Positions 54,733-62,964 of a DNA stretch of 64,000 bases are shown one piece after another. Below the pieces are notes generated by a model that saw nothing but the letters and a program-made list of their open reading frames with translations, made no database searches and had not been told where the DNA came from. The stretch's first letter is position 1; every line of letters starts with the position of its first letter. The position numbers and the translations under genes are program-made. This stretch comes from an uncultured Methanobrevibacter sp. (GTDB lineage Archaea > Methanobacteriota > Methanobacteria > Methanobacteriales > Methanobacteriaceae), in assembly GCA_900319985.1 (NCBI GenBank), contig ONQL01000005.1, positions 1 through 64,000 of the forward strand. Direction: 5' to 3'.

Positions 54733-54768
54733 ATATATCATCTCCAAAATATTTTTAATAAAAGTTAT

Positions 54769-56100
54769 CTAACTAAATTTTTTACTTACCTCTTCAACGG
54801 CAAGGATTAATGGGTCTGTAACCATTGATACAGGTGGTGCGTAAGCGAATTCCATATTACTCAAGTCAAAGCAGGTCAAACCTTCGGTAATTGCCAAAGT
54901 CATGGTATCGATTCTTTCAGCTACCCTTTCTTCAGCTATGATTTGACATCCGATGATTGTTCCGTTACCGTCACAGATAACCTTGATATCCATCGGTTTG
55001 GCATTAGGATAATAGCGGGCTCTTGTAAGTGCCTGTACCTTTTGCACAACAGGTCTGATTCTATTCTGTTGAGCAAAACTTGTAGTATAACCTACAGCAC
55101 CAAATTCCAATTTTCCAACTTTGGAAACCATTGAGTTTAAAACAGGATTGAATTTGGACTTTTTGCCGCAAATGGTACGAGCCAATGTTTTGGATTCACG
55201 TACTGCAGTGGTACCTAGTTGAGAAATGGTATTTGAACCTAAAATCAGGTCTTTGGATTCAACACAGTCTCCTACAGCATATATATCTTCAACGGAAGTT
55301 TCCATTCTGTCGTTTACAAGGACAGCCCATCTTCCAATTTCGCAGCCTGCCATACGTGCCAATTCAAGTTCCGCACGAACACCAGTAGCCATAATAACCA
55401 TGTCTGCATCATAAAGGTCCTCATCACCAAAGCATGCCTTTTCAACTTTTCCGTCACCTATCAGTTTGGTAATAGGTTTTCCTAAAACCACATTGATGCC
55501 TTCCATTTCAAGATACTTTACCAAAATGTCAGACATGTCCTTATCAAGAGACCTCGGTACAATTTGAGGTAACATTTCACTTAAAATAACATTCAAACCC
55601 TGTTTTTTAAGGGCATATGCAATTTCAATACCAATCAAACCTGCACCGGTGACAATAGCACTTTTGGCATCCTTCATCGCTTCCTGCACTTTGATACCAT
55701 CATCAATGTTTCTGATTCTGAACACTCCATCAAGCTCCACGCCCTGCATTGGAGGCACGAAAGGATTACCTCCTGTGGCTAAAACCAATTTGTCATAATC
55801 CATTACAGTCTTTTTGCCATTCTGTTCGTAAGTAACAGTCTTTTTGTCACTGTCAACTTCGGTTACTTCCACTTCTGTAATTACGTCAATGTTCTTTTTC
55901 TTATAATCTTCAGGAGTTCTCATTACAATATCATCAAATGACTCGATTGTACCTGACAATACGTAAGGAATGGCACATGGTGAATATGCCACCTTATTGT
56001 CTCTTGTGAGAACTGTAATTTCTATATCTTGATCTAATTTGCGAATATTTGAAGCTGTTGAGATTCCTCCAGCTCCACCACCTACGATTACTACTTTCAT
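54769..56100 (-). CDS. FAD-dependent NADH oxidase / CoA-disulfide reductase-like
   Basis: 443 residues from the ATG at 56100 (MKVVIVGGGAGGISTASNIR). The active-site cysteine lies in YSPCAIPYVLSG (Cys43), the NAD(P) motif in AIVTGAGLIGIEIAYALKKQ, and the FAD motif in EDIYAVGDCVE. The single cysteine marks the group that reduces O2, peroxide, CoA-disulfide or polysulfide. Which activity holds cannot be judged. Probably part of oxidative-stress defence in an anaerobe. It faces away from the CAT-like gene. Confidence 0.9.
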   Translation of the reverse strand: MKVVIVGGGAGGISTASNIRKLDQDIEITVLTRDNKVAYSPCAIPYVLSGTIESFDDIVMRTPEDYKKKNIDVITEVEVTEVDSDKKTVTYEQNGKKTVMDYDKLVLATGGNPFVPPMQGVELDGVFRIRNIDDGIKVQEAMKDAKSAIVTGAGLIGIEIAYALKKQGLNVILSEMLPQIVPRSLDKDMSDILVKYLEMEGINVVLGKPITKLIGDGKVEKACFGDEDLYDADMVIMATGVRAELELARMAGCEIGRWAVLVNDRMETSVEDIYAVGDCVESKDLILGSNTISQLGTTAVRESKTLARTICGKKSKFNPVLNSMVSKVGKLEFGAVGYTTSFAQQNRIRPVVQKVQALTRARYYPNAKPMDIKVICDGNGTIIGCQIIAEERVAERIDTMTLAITEGLTCFDLSNMEFAYAPPVSMVTDPLILAVEEVSKKFS

Positions 56101-56175
56101 TATTAACAAACCCATTAAAGATTTATACACTATAATATATATAAAAAAATAATATAAAAAGATTAAGGTTAAGCC

Positions 56176-56808
56176 ATGAGAAAAATTGAATTTGATTTAA
56201 AAAATAATCCATTCATTAATATGCAATCTGCCAGATATGCCATGTCTGCAAGAGTTAATGTGGAAAAGCTGTGGAATTGGTGTCATGAAAATGACAAGTC
56301 CTTTTTTGTGATGAGTTTGGGCTGTCTGATGAATGCCACAAACTCTGTGGATGCTTTGAAAAGAAGAATAATTGACGGGAAAGTTATCGAGTATGACCAT
56401 CTTGATGGTGTAAGTCCAATCATGAATGAATCAAATGACACCTACCGAGAAATGAGGGTGAAAATTCCACAGGAATTTGACGATATCATCCAATGGCACG
56501 ATTATGTGCGTAAAATGATATCAGACATCTTAACAGGTACCCAAGAGGGATTTTTCGTTGAAATGGAAGAGCGTGACAAGACTAACATCGCCAATTTCTC
56601 ATGCATTCCCTGGGTGGACTTTGACATGATTACAAACTGTGTTGTGGATGGCAATGCCGTTCAGCCGTTGATAACCTGGGGAAAAGTAAACGAAAACCTT
56701 GAAATGAGCATATCAATAACCGTAAGCCACATATTTGTCAACGGACGTGAACTCGGATATTTCTATGAAAACGCCCAAAAGGAATTTGACAATGCCCTAT
56801 TCGACTAA
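56176..56808 (+). CDS. Chloramphenicol-acetyltransferase-like acyltransferase
   Basis: 210 residues, the size of CAT trimer subunits. SARYAMSARVNVEKLWNW and NFSCIPWVDFDMITN match the fold. The catalytic His lies in VSHIFVNGRELGYFYENAQ, but the usual HHxxxDG reads SHIFVNG, with Asn replacing the structural Asp. The true substrate is unlikely to be chloramphenicol. It is a single gene followed by 299 nt without a gene. Confidence 0.8.
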   Translation: MRKIEFDLKNNPFINMQSARYAMSARVNVEKLWNWCHENDKSFFVMSLGCLMNATNSVDALKRRIIDGKVIEYDHLDGVSPIMNESNDTYREMRVKIPQEFDDIIQWHDYVRKMISDILTGTQEGFFVEMEERDKTNIANFSCIPWVDFDMITNCVVDGNAVQPLITWGKVNENLEMSISITVSHIFVNGRELGYFYENAQKEFDNALFD

Positions 56809-57107
56809 TTTCATATTTTTCAACTCAACAATTATCCCCTTTAGTCAAAACTGATGAAAATATGAATTTGAAACAACGATAACCATCCTGCAGAAATGGA
56901 ATTTAAAATCCGTCTTAATCTCCATTTCTAGAATTATTTTTTTAAACCAAACATCTAAAACAAACTTGTCAAATCGGGACGTATTAAGCCCTTAAGCAAA
57001 ACAACATCCCTGAACGAACCGGTTATATTATATAGCTGTCCTATCCCTCATCAAAATAATCATGATGCTTTTGAGTTAGGTAAATAGCTACTGGTTGGTA
57101 GACCTGA
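56809..57107. other. Gene-free stretch
   Basis: 299 nt between the CAT-like gene and the TIGR04076-like gene. No ORF, tRNA-like element or strong hairpin was found. The sequence is less AT-biased than neighbouring gaps in its middle part (CCTGAACGAACCGGTTATAT), which may hint at decayed coding DNA. Confidence 0.3.
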
Positions 57108-57437
57108 TTATTCCTCTGCAATAGATTCAATGTCTGTAGCCTCAAGTTTCATGATTACAGGCCTCAAACCATCATTGCATGAAACGATTGCAACACCGGG
57201 AGTCTTAATCCAGTCTGAATAATACCAGATTTCACTTGCCCCATGAGCCAGAGCAAAAACATACTGGTAGATTGCCTTCCATGCCTCATCACAGAATTTT
57301 TCAGGCTTGGCATAATCGGCATAGTATACCTCACCCTCTTTCATCAGAGGACATGTTGAAAGGCCTTCAACACCATATTCGGCCGCAAGTTCTTCCTGAA
57401 AAGTAGTCTTCAATATTGTAATCTTTACCTTTTTCAT
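57108..57437 (-). CDS. TIGR04076-family protein
   Basis: 109 residues. The family pattern is seen in KVKITILKTTFQEELAAEYG, CPLMKEGEVYYAD, CDEAWKAIYQYVFALAHGA and a closing SCNDGLRPVIMKLE. The family is a short cysteine-containing protein of unknown function in anaerobes. No membrane segment. It is a single gene. Confidence 0.8.
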   Translation of the reverse strand: MKKVKITILKTTFQEELAAEYGVEGLSTCPLMKEGEVYYADYAKPEKFCDEAWKAIYQYVFALAHGASEIWYYSDWIKTPGVAIVSCNDGLRPVIMKLEATDIESIAEE

Positions 57438-57808
57438 ATAGAATTATTTGTTTTAATTAGTGATAATATTAATGGATAGCTCAAAGAATATTGAATTTTC
57501 CGCACTACAAGGCAAAGGAGACATATCTCACCAAACTGCGGGCTTAAAAAAATATCCCATTTTGATTTTAAAGGTTTTGATTGCCTTACCCTTGGAGTTG
57601 CTTTTGGCAGCATAATTCGTTAGCGTTGAATTTCACAATAACATTAACCTTTTTGACCTCTCCCAGTCATAAAAGTCAAAACAAATTTCCTTGTTTAGAA
57701 TTTCTTATCTCCAATGAAAAATAATTGAAACTTTTGCCACAAGAAGTTTATGCTATGCACCCCAATAATTTGTTATGAGACAAATTAATTTTACAGAGAG
57801 GTATTATA
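57438..57808. other. 371-nt region with a possible 47-residue ORF
   Basis: The only open stretch is a plus-strand ATG frame at 57472-57615. It starts MDSSKNIEFSALQGKGD and ends in a hydrophobic run (LILKVLIALPLELLLAA). It might be a small membrane peptide or a gene fragment. GAGAGGTATTATA before 57809 is the ribosome binding site of the CPBP gene. Confidence 0.3.
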
Positions 57809-58687
57809 ATGATGAATCTTTTTAAAATAGTAGATGATTATAAAAGTGATTTTACAACCTTTCCAAGAACGTTTAAGAATTATAAATGGTACAAGCCAAT
57901 ATTAGTATTTGTCATAGGTCTTATACTGTATTTGGTAGTTTCAGCAATTGCCGTTTTAATACTGGGCATTTTTTCTCCTGAAGCAGCAAAAACATTCTTT
58001 ATTTCCCCAGGTACAAACATACCAGGATTTGATAAGATTGATGGTGCCATTTCTGCTATAATGTTGGCTTTAATGATTCCAAGTTTATATATATCATCCA
58101 AAATTGTCAATGACAGACCATTTTCTTCATATCTGACTTCCGTTGGAGGATGGAATTGGGGAATGTTTATTAAGTCTTCAGCCGTATTTTTAATCGTTTA
58201 TATCATATTTTATATTTTCGATTTTATTGTAAGAGGCATCCAATTGGATATCAAATTAACTTTAGTTTCATTATTGCTATTGATTATTTTAACTCCATTC
58301 CAATGTTTTGCAGAAGAGCTGGTATTTCGTGGCCTAATAACACAAACAGTAGGTTCCTGGTTTAGAATACCTATTATAGCAATAGTAATTCCAGCAATCC
58401 TTTTTGCATGTGCTCACGGATACAACACATTCGGTTTTATTGATGTTTTGGTCAGCGGATTGATATTTGCTTTTCTTGCTTGGTACACCAAAGGTCTGGA
58501 AGTTTCAACCGCATTGCATTCAATAAACAACATTGCAGTATTTACAGTTGCAGGCATATCAACCGTGAACATTTCCACAAATGCATCATACATTGACGGG
58601 ATTGAAGGAGTAATTCTAACAATTGCATCATTTGCCGTTATCTTTTTGATTGATCGAAAATACAATTTCATCGGTTTAAATAGATGA
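57809..58687 (+). CDS. CPBP-family intramembrane metalloprotease
   Basis: 292 residues with about eight hydrophobic segments. The glutamate pair in CFAEELVFRGLI, then FACAHGY and the second His in STALHSINN, are the zinc-ligand motifs of the CAAX-protease/bacteriocin-processing (CPBP) family. It probably cleaves membrane-anchored peptides or prenylated proteins. GAGAGGTATTATA precedes the ATG. It is a single gene. Confidence 0.9.
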   Translation: MMNLFKIVDDYKSDFTTFPRTFKNYKWYKPILVFVIGLILYLVVSAIAVLILGIFSPEAAKTFFISPGTNIPGFDKIDGAISAIMLALMIPSLYISSKIVNDRPFSSYLTSVGGWNWGMFIKSSAVFLIVYIIFYIFDFIVRGIQLDIKLTLVSLLLLIILTPFQCFAEELVFRGLITQTVGSWFRIPIIAIVIPAILFACAHGYNTFGFIDVLVSGLIFAFLAWYTKGLEVSTALHSINNIAVFTVAGISTVNISTNASYIDGIEGVILTIASFAVIFLIDRKYNFIGLNR

Positions 58688-58721
58688 ATTTCGGTTATTC
58701 AGTTTGATGCGATTAAATGAC

Positions 58722-59204
58722 TTATCTGCAGTTAAAACCAAGTTCATTAAGTATTTTCTGCAGATACTTCTTTTTTAAAACAAGTTCGCGCCTGTTGGCC
58801 AATTTATCGCTGTTGGGCTGAGGCACTTTTTCATTTAACCTTGATGCACCAAGATATTTAGTATCTCCTTCCCGAAGCTTATGTGCCTCACCATTATCAA
58901 TAGCTTTTTTAATCTTATAATAATCCATAAGCAACACATCAAAATCATTGCTTAGATAATAAAGCTCCAAATCAGTGATTATCTCATTACAGTACCAGAT
59001 TATCAAAATAGCTTCAAACTTAAACAAATCGATAAATTCAATCAGGTCGAAATAGTCCAGGTCAGCCAGTTTAAACTTAGAGGCAGGATATCTCTTGCCA
59101 CAGTTCTTATAAAAATACTCCACCGGAGCAACAAAAAAAGTTGTTGATTCATTCAAGACTACATCATTGATGTTTTTTCCAATCAAGGCCTCAAATGAAT
59201 CCAT
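58722..59204 (-). CDS. MutH/Sau3AI-like protein lacking a visible catalytic motif
   Basis: 160 residues. The C-terminal half carries a pattern I associate with the MutH/Sau3AI restriction-repair nuclease family: AILIIWYCNEI, then DYYKIKKAIDNGEAHKLREG, DTKYLGASRLNE, and PNSDKLANRRELVLKKKYLQ. The catalytic D...ExK motif that should precede it is not seen, and the N-terminal part is short. It could be a non-catalytic DNA-binding or regulatory relative, like the second domain of Sau3AI. It sits 6 nt downstream of the F420H2:NADP oxidoreductase gene, so it is probably co-transcribed. Confidence 0.5.
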   Translation of the reverse strand: MDSFEALIGKNINDVVLNESTTFFVAPVEYFYKNCGKRYPASKFKLADLDYFDLIEFIDLFKFEAILIIWYCNEIITDLELYYLSNDFDVLLMDYYKIKKAIDNGEAHKLREGDTKYLGASRLNEKVPQPNSDKLANRRELVLKKKYLQKILNELGFNCR

Positions 59205-59210
59205 ATAAAT

Positions 59211-59900
59211 CTAATCCCTATCAAGTGCTGGAATACCAGTTATTCTTAATCCCCCGTAATGGGATTTGTATTTGATGTTCAATCCAATTAAAAGTGGAGT
59301 AATCTTTTCAATAATTCTTGCTTTTTCTAAAATTCCGCAGTCAATAGTTTTGATTCCAGGAATCTTGTCTATGATTTCAGCGGCAGTCGCTTTAGCATCC
59401 GCATCATCACCTGCAATCAAGCAGTCACAGTCAATGTCTTCAGGAATGTTTGCAAGGTGTGAATTAGAGATGTTACAGAATGCGCAGATTACTTTTGCAC
59501 CGGTTCCTTCAAGAATTGAAGCAGTTCTTTCAGCAGCAGATCCTTCCATGAGATCTATGAATCTGAATGGTTTACCACCAATTGCAGTTTCAAGAGGCAC
59601 TGTTGCATCCATAACAATTTTGTCAGTACAGAACTCCTTTATTCCTTCGATTGTTGGTTTTTGAGCAGCAAGAGGTACTGTAATTATCAATACATCTCCT
59701 TCTTTTGCAGCGTCCTCATTTGCCATACCTACCATATTGGACAAATCATAGTCTGCAAGTTCTTCTTTTGCTTTTGCAACAACATCAAGTGCTTTTTCCT
59801 CTTTTCTTGAACCTACAATCACGTCTACACCAGCAATAGCCAATCTTTCTGCAATTCCGAGTCCTTGTGGACCAGTTCCTCCAATAATACTTACTTTCAT
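59211..59900 (-). CDS. npdG: F420H2:NADP oxidoreductase
   Basis: 229 residues. The NADP motif GGTGPQGLGIAERLA and SRKEEKA are at the N terminus; VMDATVPLETAIGGKPFRF and HYGGLRITGIPALDRD are typical of the family. The enzyme moves hydride between reduced coenzyme F420 and NADP, feeding biosynthesis in methanogens. It follows the DUF2284 gene by 8 nt and precedes the MutH/Sau3AI-like gene. Confidence 0.95.
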   Translation of the reverse strand: MKVSIIGGTGPQGLGIAERLAIAGVDVIVGSRKEEKALDVVAKAKEELADYDLSNMVGMANEDAAKEGDVLIITVPLAAQKPTIEGIKEFCTDKIVMDATVPLETAIGGKPFRFIDLMEGSAAERTASILEGTGAKVICAFCNISNSHLANIPEDIDCDCLIAGDDADAKATAAEIIDKIPGIKTIDCGILEKARIIEKITPLLIGLNIKYKSHYGGLRITGIPALDRD

Positions 59901-59908
59901 TTTATCAC

Positions 59909-60460
59909 CTACTTTTTATCGTATAATAATCCGCCTACGAATATCAGATATTCAGGCAGTTTTCCATCTTTAGCATATTTTATTTCATAACCGAAAATGT
60001 CTTTAACAGTCTGGTCTACCTTTCCGCCTAATGATTCAATAGAATATCTCATTTTAAATGGCATTTTACATGGCATATTGAATTCCCTTGTACATCTCAT
60101 ACATAAGTTGCATTTACCCAAAAAGAGACCTAAGGAGTTTTCATCTTCAAGCATGTAAATTTCATTCATAAATTTGACTTTCATACGTTCAAATCTCTTT
60201 AAAATAAATTCAAGTTCCTTCTCTTCAAAGGTATGTGCCAGTTCCTCTTCGGAAAAGTCAATTTTGAAGGCAATTATCTTAAGTTTGCCGTATGAATTCC
60301 ATACATCATCTACATCAAACTCAAAGGGCGGATAGTTCCAGTTATAGCCTAGCATTTCTTGCTCTTCAATGCAGAGTTTGGAGATTTCGTCGAAGTCCAC
60401 ATATTTTTCATAGTATTCCCCGACATCTACATCTGCCGTGAGTTTTTTAATCTCTGACAT
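59909..60460 (-). CDS. DUF2284 predicted metal-binding protein
   Basis: 183 residues. The cysteine cluster CNLCMRCTREFNMPCKMP (near residue 118) and the following MRYSIESLGG match DUF2284, which probably binds an iron-sulfur cluster or zinc. An upstream CIEEQEM cysteine may add to the site. First gene of the operon with npdG. The function is unknown. Confidence 0.8.
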   Translation of the reverse strand: MSEIKKLTADVDVGEYYEKYVDFDEISKLCIEEQEMLGYNWNYPPFEFDVDDVWNSYGKLKIIAFKIDFSEEELAHTFEEKELEFILKRFERMKVKFMNEIYMLEDENSLGLFLGKCNLCMRCTREFNMPCKMPFKMRYSIESLGGKVDQTVKDIFGYEIKYAKDGKLPEYLIFVGGLLYDKK

Positions 60461-60563
60461 AGTTATTATTATAAAAATTGAATATTATAAAAGTTTCTAT
60501 TAGATTTATCCACTAATGACCCTATTAATTTTGATTTTTTTGGAATTATAGTTAATGGATTTG

Positions 60564-60851
60564 TTAGTGTCCGTTAATGTTTTTTTTAAGGGTGGTGACT
60601 ATTGCATTCAGCAATTCCTCATCAAATTCAATTGTTTCCTGGCATTTGAACTCACAGTATTTTGATATTCTTTCATCTTCCAAAAACTGAATGTATTCTT
60701 CCCACTCCTCATTGATTTCATCAATCATTATCTTCAAGTCGAGAATCTTATCGTTAAGTTCATCAGCTTTTCTAAAGGCATCTCTTTCAATGCCTTCAAA
60801 ATCTTTTAAATCACTGCTTTGAAATTCATAAAGAAATTTTTTTGGTGCCAT
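60564..60851 (-). CDS. Small helical protein of unknown function
   Basis: 95 residues, predominantly helical and acidic (FEGIERDAFRKADELNDKIL, MIDEINEEWEEYIQFLEDER), with two cysteines in KYCEFKCQETI. There is no known motif. It lies alone between the DUF2284 operon and the cca cluster. Confidence 0.55.
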   Translation of the reverse strand: MAPKKFLYEFQSSDLKDFEGIERDAFRKADELNDKILDLKIMIDEINEEWEEYIQFLEDERISKYCEFKCQETIEFDEELLNAIVTTLKKNINGH

Positions 60852-61040
60852 GATATCACATTTAGGTTTAACTAAATAGTCTTTAAACTTAAAGGTATAT
60901 TAATATTGTGTTTATGAGAAAAATTGATTTAAGTTGTAAAAATTAGTTTAATATTATAAAATTTAGTTTTAATGGGTTAAGCATTTCAGAAATTAAAAAG
61001 TTATAATTAATCATCCAACAATATTCTTAATATTTCAAAA

Positions 61041-62393
61041 TCACCTTACAATATACTGGCCCGGATTTAAAAAGTCATCCAAAAATTCCAAATCAATATC
61101 TTCAATTCCTATAAATTCATAGGTATTAATCAGATTCTTCCTAAGGTTTTTTCCAACTTTAATAAGACCAATATGCTCCTTTGTAAATATATGGGAAATC
61201 AAATCAACTGCATTGTTGAATTCCCTTTTTTGAGAGTGAACCAAGAAATCCCCCTGAACATAGCAGTTCTGGCGACCATACTTTTTGACGAAATTTTCAC
61301 AGGCATTGTTTATGAAAACCTTAGGTCCTACATTAACAGTAATATCATTTAGTTTTGATGAAGCCATTTCAAGCAAAATAACTCCATTGATTATCTCATC
61401 ACTCCAGTAATCTGCTTTAAATACGTTGAACTCTTCATCGTTCAATTTTCTTTCAAGGGCTTCACATGTCTTTCTAAGCTGCGGATGAAGAGTGTCCAAC
61501 GGCATATCCGGAATGTCAAATCTCAATGCAATCAATTCACTGTTTCTTGATTTGAATTCATTCAGGATATCCTCCCTATTCAAATTGCGTTTGAGAGGGT
61601 AAAAATAGTCTTTTTTATTGTCGGAAAATATGTAATTTCGTGCGGACTGTATGAATTCAGCCATCTTATCCAGCCTTAATGCAGCACCGACATTTCTTTT
61701 TTCATCAGTCGGATCGATTACAATCAAAGAATCATTGAATTGGTCGGCTGTTCCATATTCTTCAAGGTCTATTATTTCACCAAACTTCCAGTTGAGGGCA
61801 GCTTTTAGGGCATTTTCGAAATTTCCATAATTAATAATCAGAAGCTCACACAGATACCCTGCAAATCCACCTACCTTAAACTCAGAGCCATAAGTTCCAG
61901 TCATTGCCATGAAACGTTTCAGGAGCAAAACTTCATCATCTTGACCTTCTTTTAAATTTTGTTTGACATATCGTGTATGAAGAATTGTCCTGTCAACCGC
62001 CGATTTGAGTTGACTTCCATCTTCGATAGCATAACATGGCACGATATCAACTTCACATTCACCAATATGAGTTGTGACATAGGGGTGTGATGCGAAGTGA
62101 TGCTCTGCAACACCGTCAAACTCATCACAGCATGCATGAGCCAAATCAAGACCTGTTTTTTTTAAATATTGTTTATCAGTACCCAATGGAAAGGCTATGA
62201 AGATATCAATGTCTGACTTTCCTTTAAGTGCAGTGTTTTTGGCAACGGAACCTACCAAATTGACTTTGGCATCAATATCATTACCGTCACACATATCCTG
62301 CAGAAAGTTCATTATTGAAGATGATACCTCATCAATATGATTTTTTTCATCTTCAGTAGGTTTGATATCTTTCAAAATAGTTTCATAATCCAT
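61041..62393 (-). CDS. cca: CCA tRNA nucleotidyltransferase, archaeal class I
   Basis: 450 residues from the ATG at 62393, 4 nt after the thpR stop; a TTG start at 62408 would overlap it. The nucleotidyltransferase signature GSVAKNTALKGKSDIDIFIA carries the catalytic Asp pair, with a third Asp in CEVDIVPCYA. The length and the C-terminal half match archaeal enzymes that add CCA to tRNA 3' ends. It belongs to the thpR-cca cluster. Confidence 0.95.
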   Translation of the reverse strand: MDYETILKDIKPTEDEKNHIDEVSSSIMNFLQDMCDGNDIDAKVNLVGSVAKNTALKGKSDIDIFIAFPLGTDKQYLKKTGLDLAHACCDEFDGVAEHHFASHPYVTTHIGECEVDIVPCYAIEDGSQLKSAVDRTILHTRYVKQNLKEGQDDEVLLLKRFMAMTGTYGSEFKVGGFAGYLCELLIINYGNFENALKAALNWKFGEIIDLEEYGTADQFNDSLIVIDPTDEKRNVGAALRLDKMAEFIQSARNYIFSDNKKDYFYPLKRNLNREDILNEFKSRNSELIALRFDIPDMPLDTLHPQLRKTCEALERKLNDEEFNVFKADYWSDEIINGVILLEMASSKLNDITVNVGPKVFINNACENFVKKYGRQNCYVQGDFLVHSQKREFNNAVDLISHIFTKEHIGLIKVGKNLRKNLINTYEFIGIEDIDLEFLDDFLNPGQYIVR

Positions 62394-62397
62394 AGAA

Positions 62398-62955
62398 TCA
62401 CAATTCAAATATATTTATATCATCGTAAATTGGTCCAGATGGCTTTAAAGTGGATTTTTTAAGAATAATCTTGTCAACACACATCTCACCAATTTCTACA
62501 TCACTGAAAGTTTCTATTTGAGACTTAACTTCTTTTTTGTTTTTAGCTGATTTCATTCGGCCAATTGTCAAATGAGATGAGAATCTTTTATCTGCCTCAA
62601 ATCCAAGTTTTTTGAATTCAACATCCAATTTATCATGCAAGTCTTTCAAGGTTCCGTCCTCTTCGATTCCAATCCAAATGACCTTAATGTGATTTTCATT
62701 TGGAAATGCTCCGCAACCCATGATTTTAATGTTGAATGGATGGAACTCAGATACCACATTTGATATCTTTTCTGAAAGCAAATCGATGCCTTCCACATCA
62801 ATATCTCCAAAAAACTTTAAAGTCAAATGAAGGTTCATCAAATCCACATACTTGATGTTTGCATCTGTCTGTTTGAAATTTTTAATTATTCTATTGATTT
62901 TGGGTTTTAAATCATCATCCAAATCAATTGCAAGAAAAGCTCTGATTTCAGGCAT
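62398..62955 (-). CDS. thpR: RNA 2',3'-cyclic phosphodiesterase
   Basis: 185 residues with the two HxTx motifs of the 2H phosphoesterase family (HLTLKFFG and HLTIGRM). The enzyme opens 2',3'-cyclic phosphates and may act on tRNA half molecules, which fits its position before cca. GAGGAGATTCA precedes the ATG. The 3-dehydroquinate synthase gene ends 9 nt upstream. Confidence 0.95.
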   Translation of the reverse strand: MPEIRAFLAIDLDDDLKPKINRIIKNFKQTDANIKYVDLMNLHLTLKFFGDIDVEGIDLLSEKISNVVSEFHPFNIKIMGCGAFPNENHIKVIWIGIEEDGTLKDLHDKLDVEFKKLGFEADKRFSSHLTIGRMKSAKNKKEVKSQIETFSDVEIGEMCVDKIILKKSTLKPSGPIYDDINIFEL

Positions 62956-62964
62956 TGAATCTCC

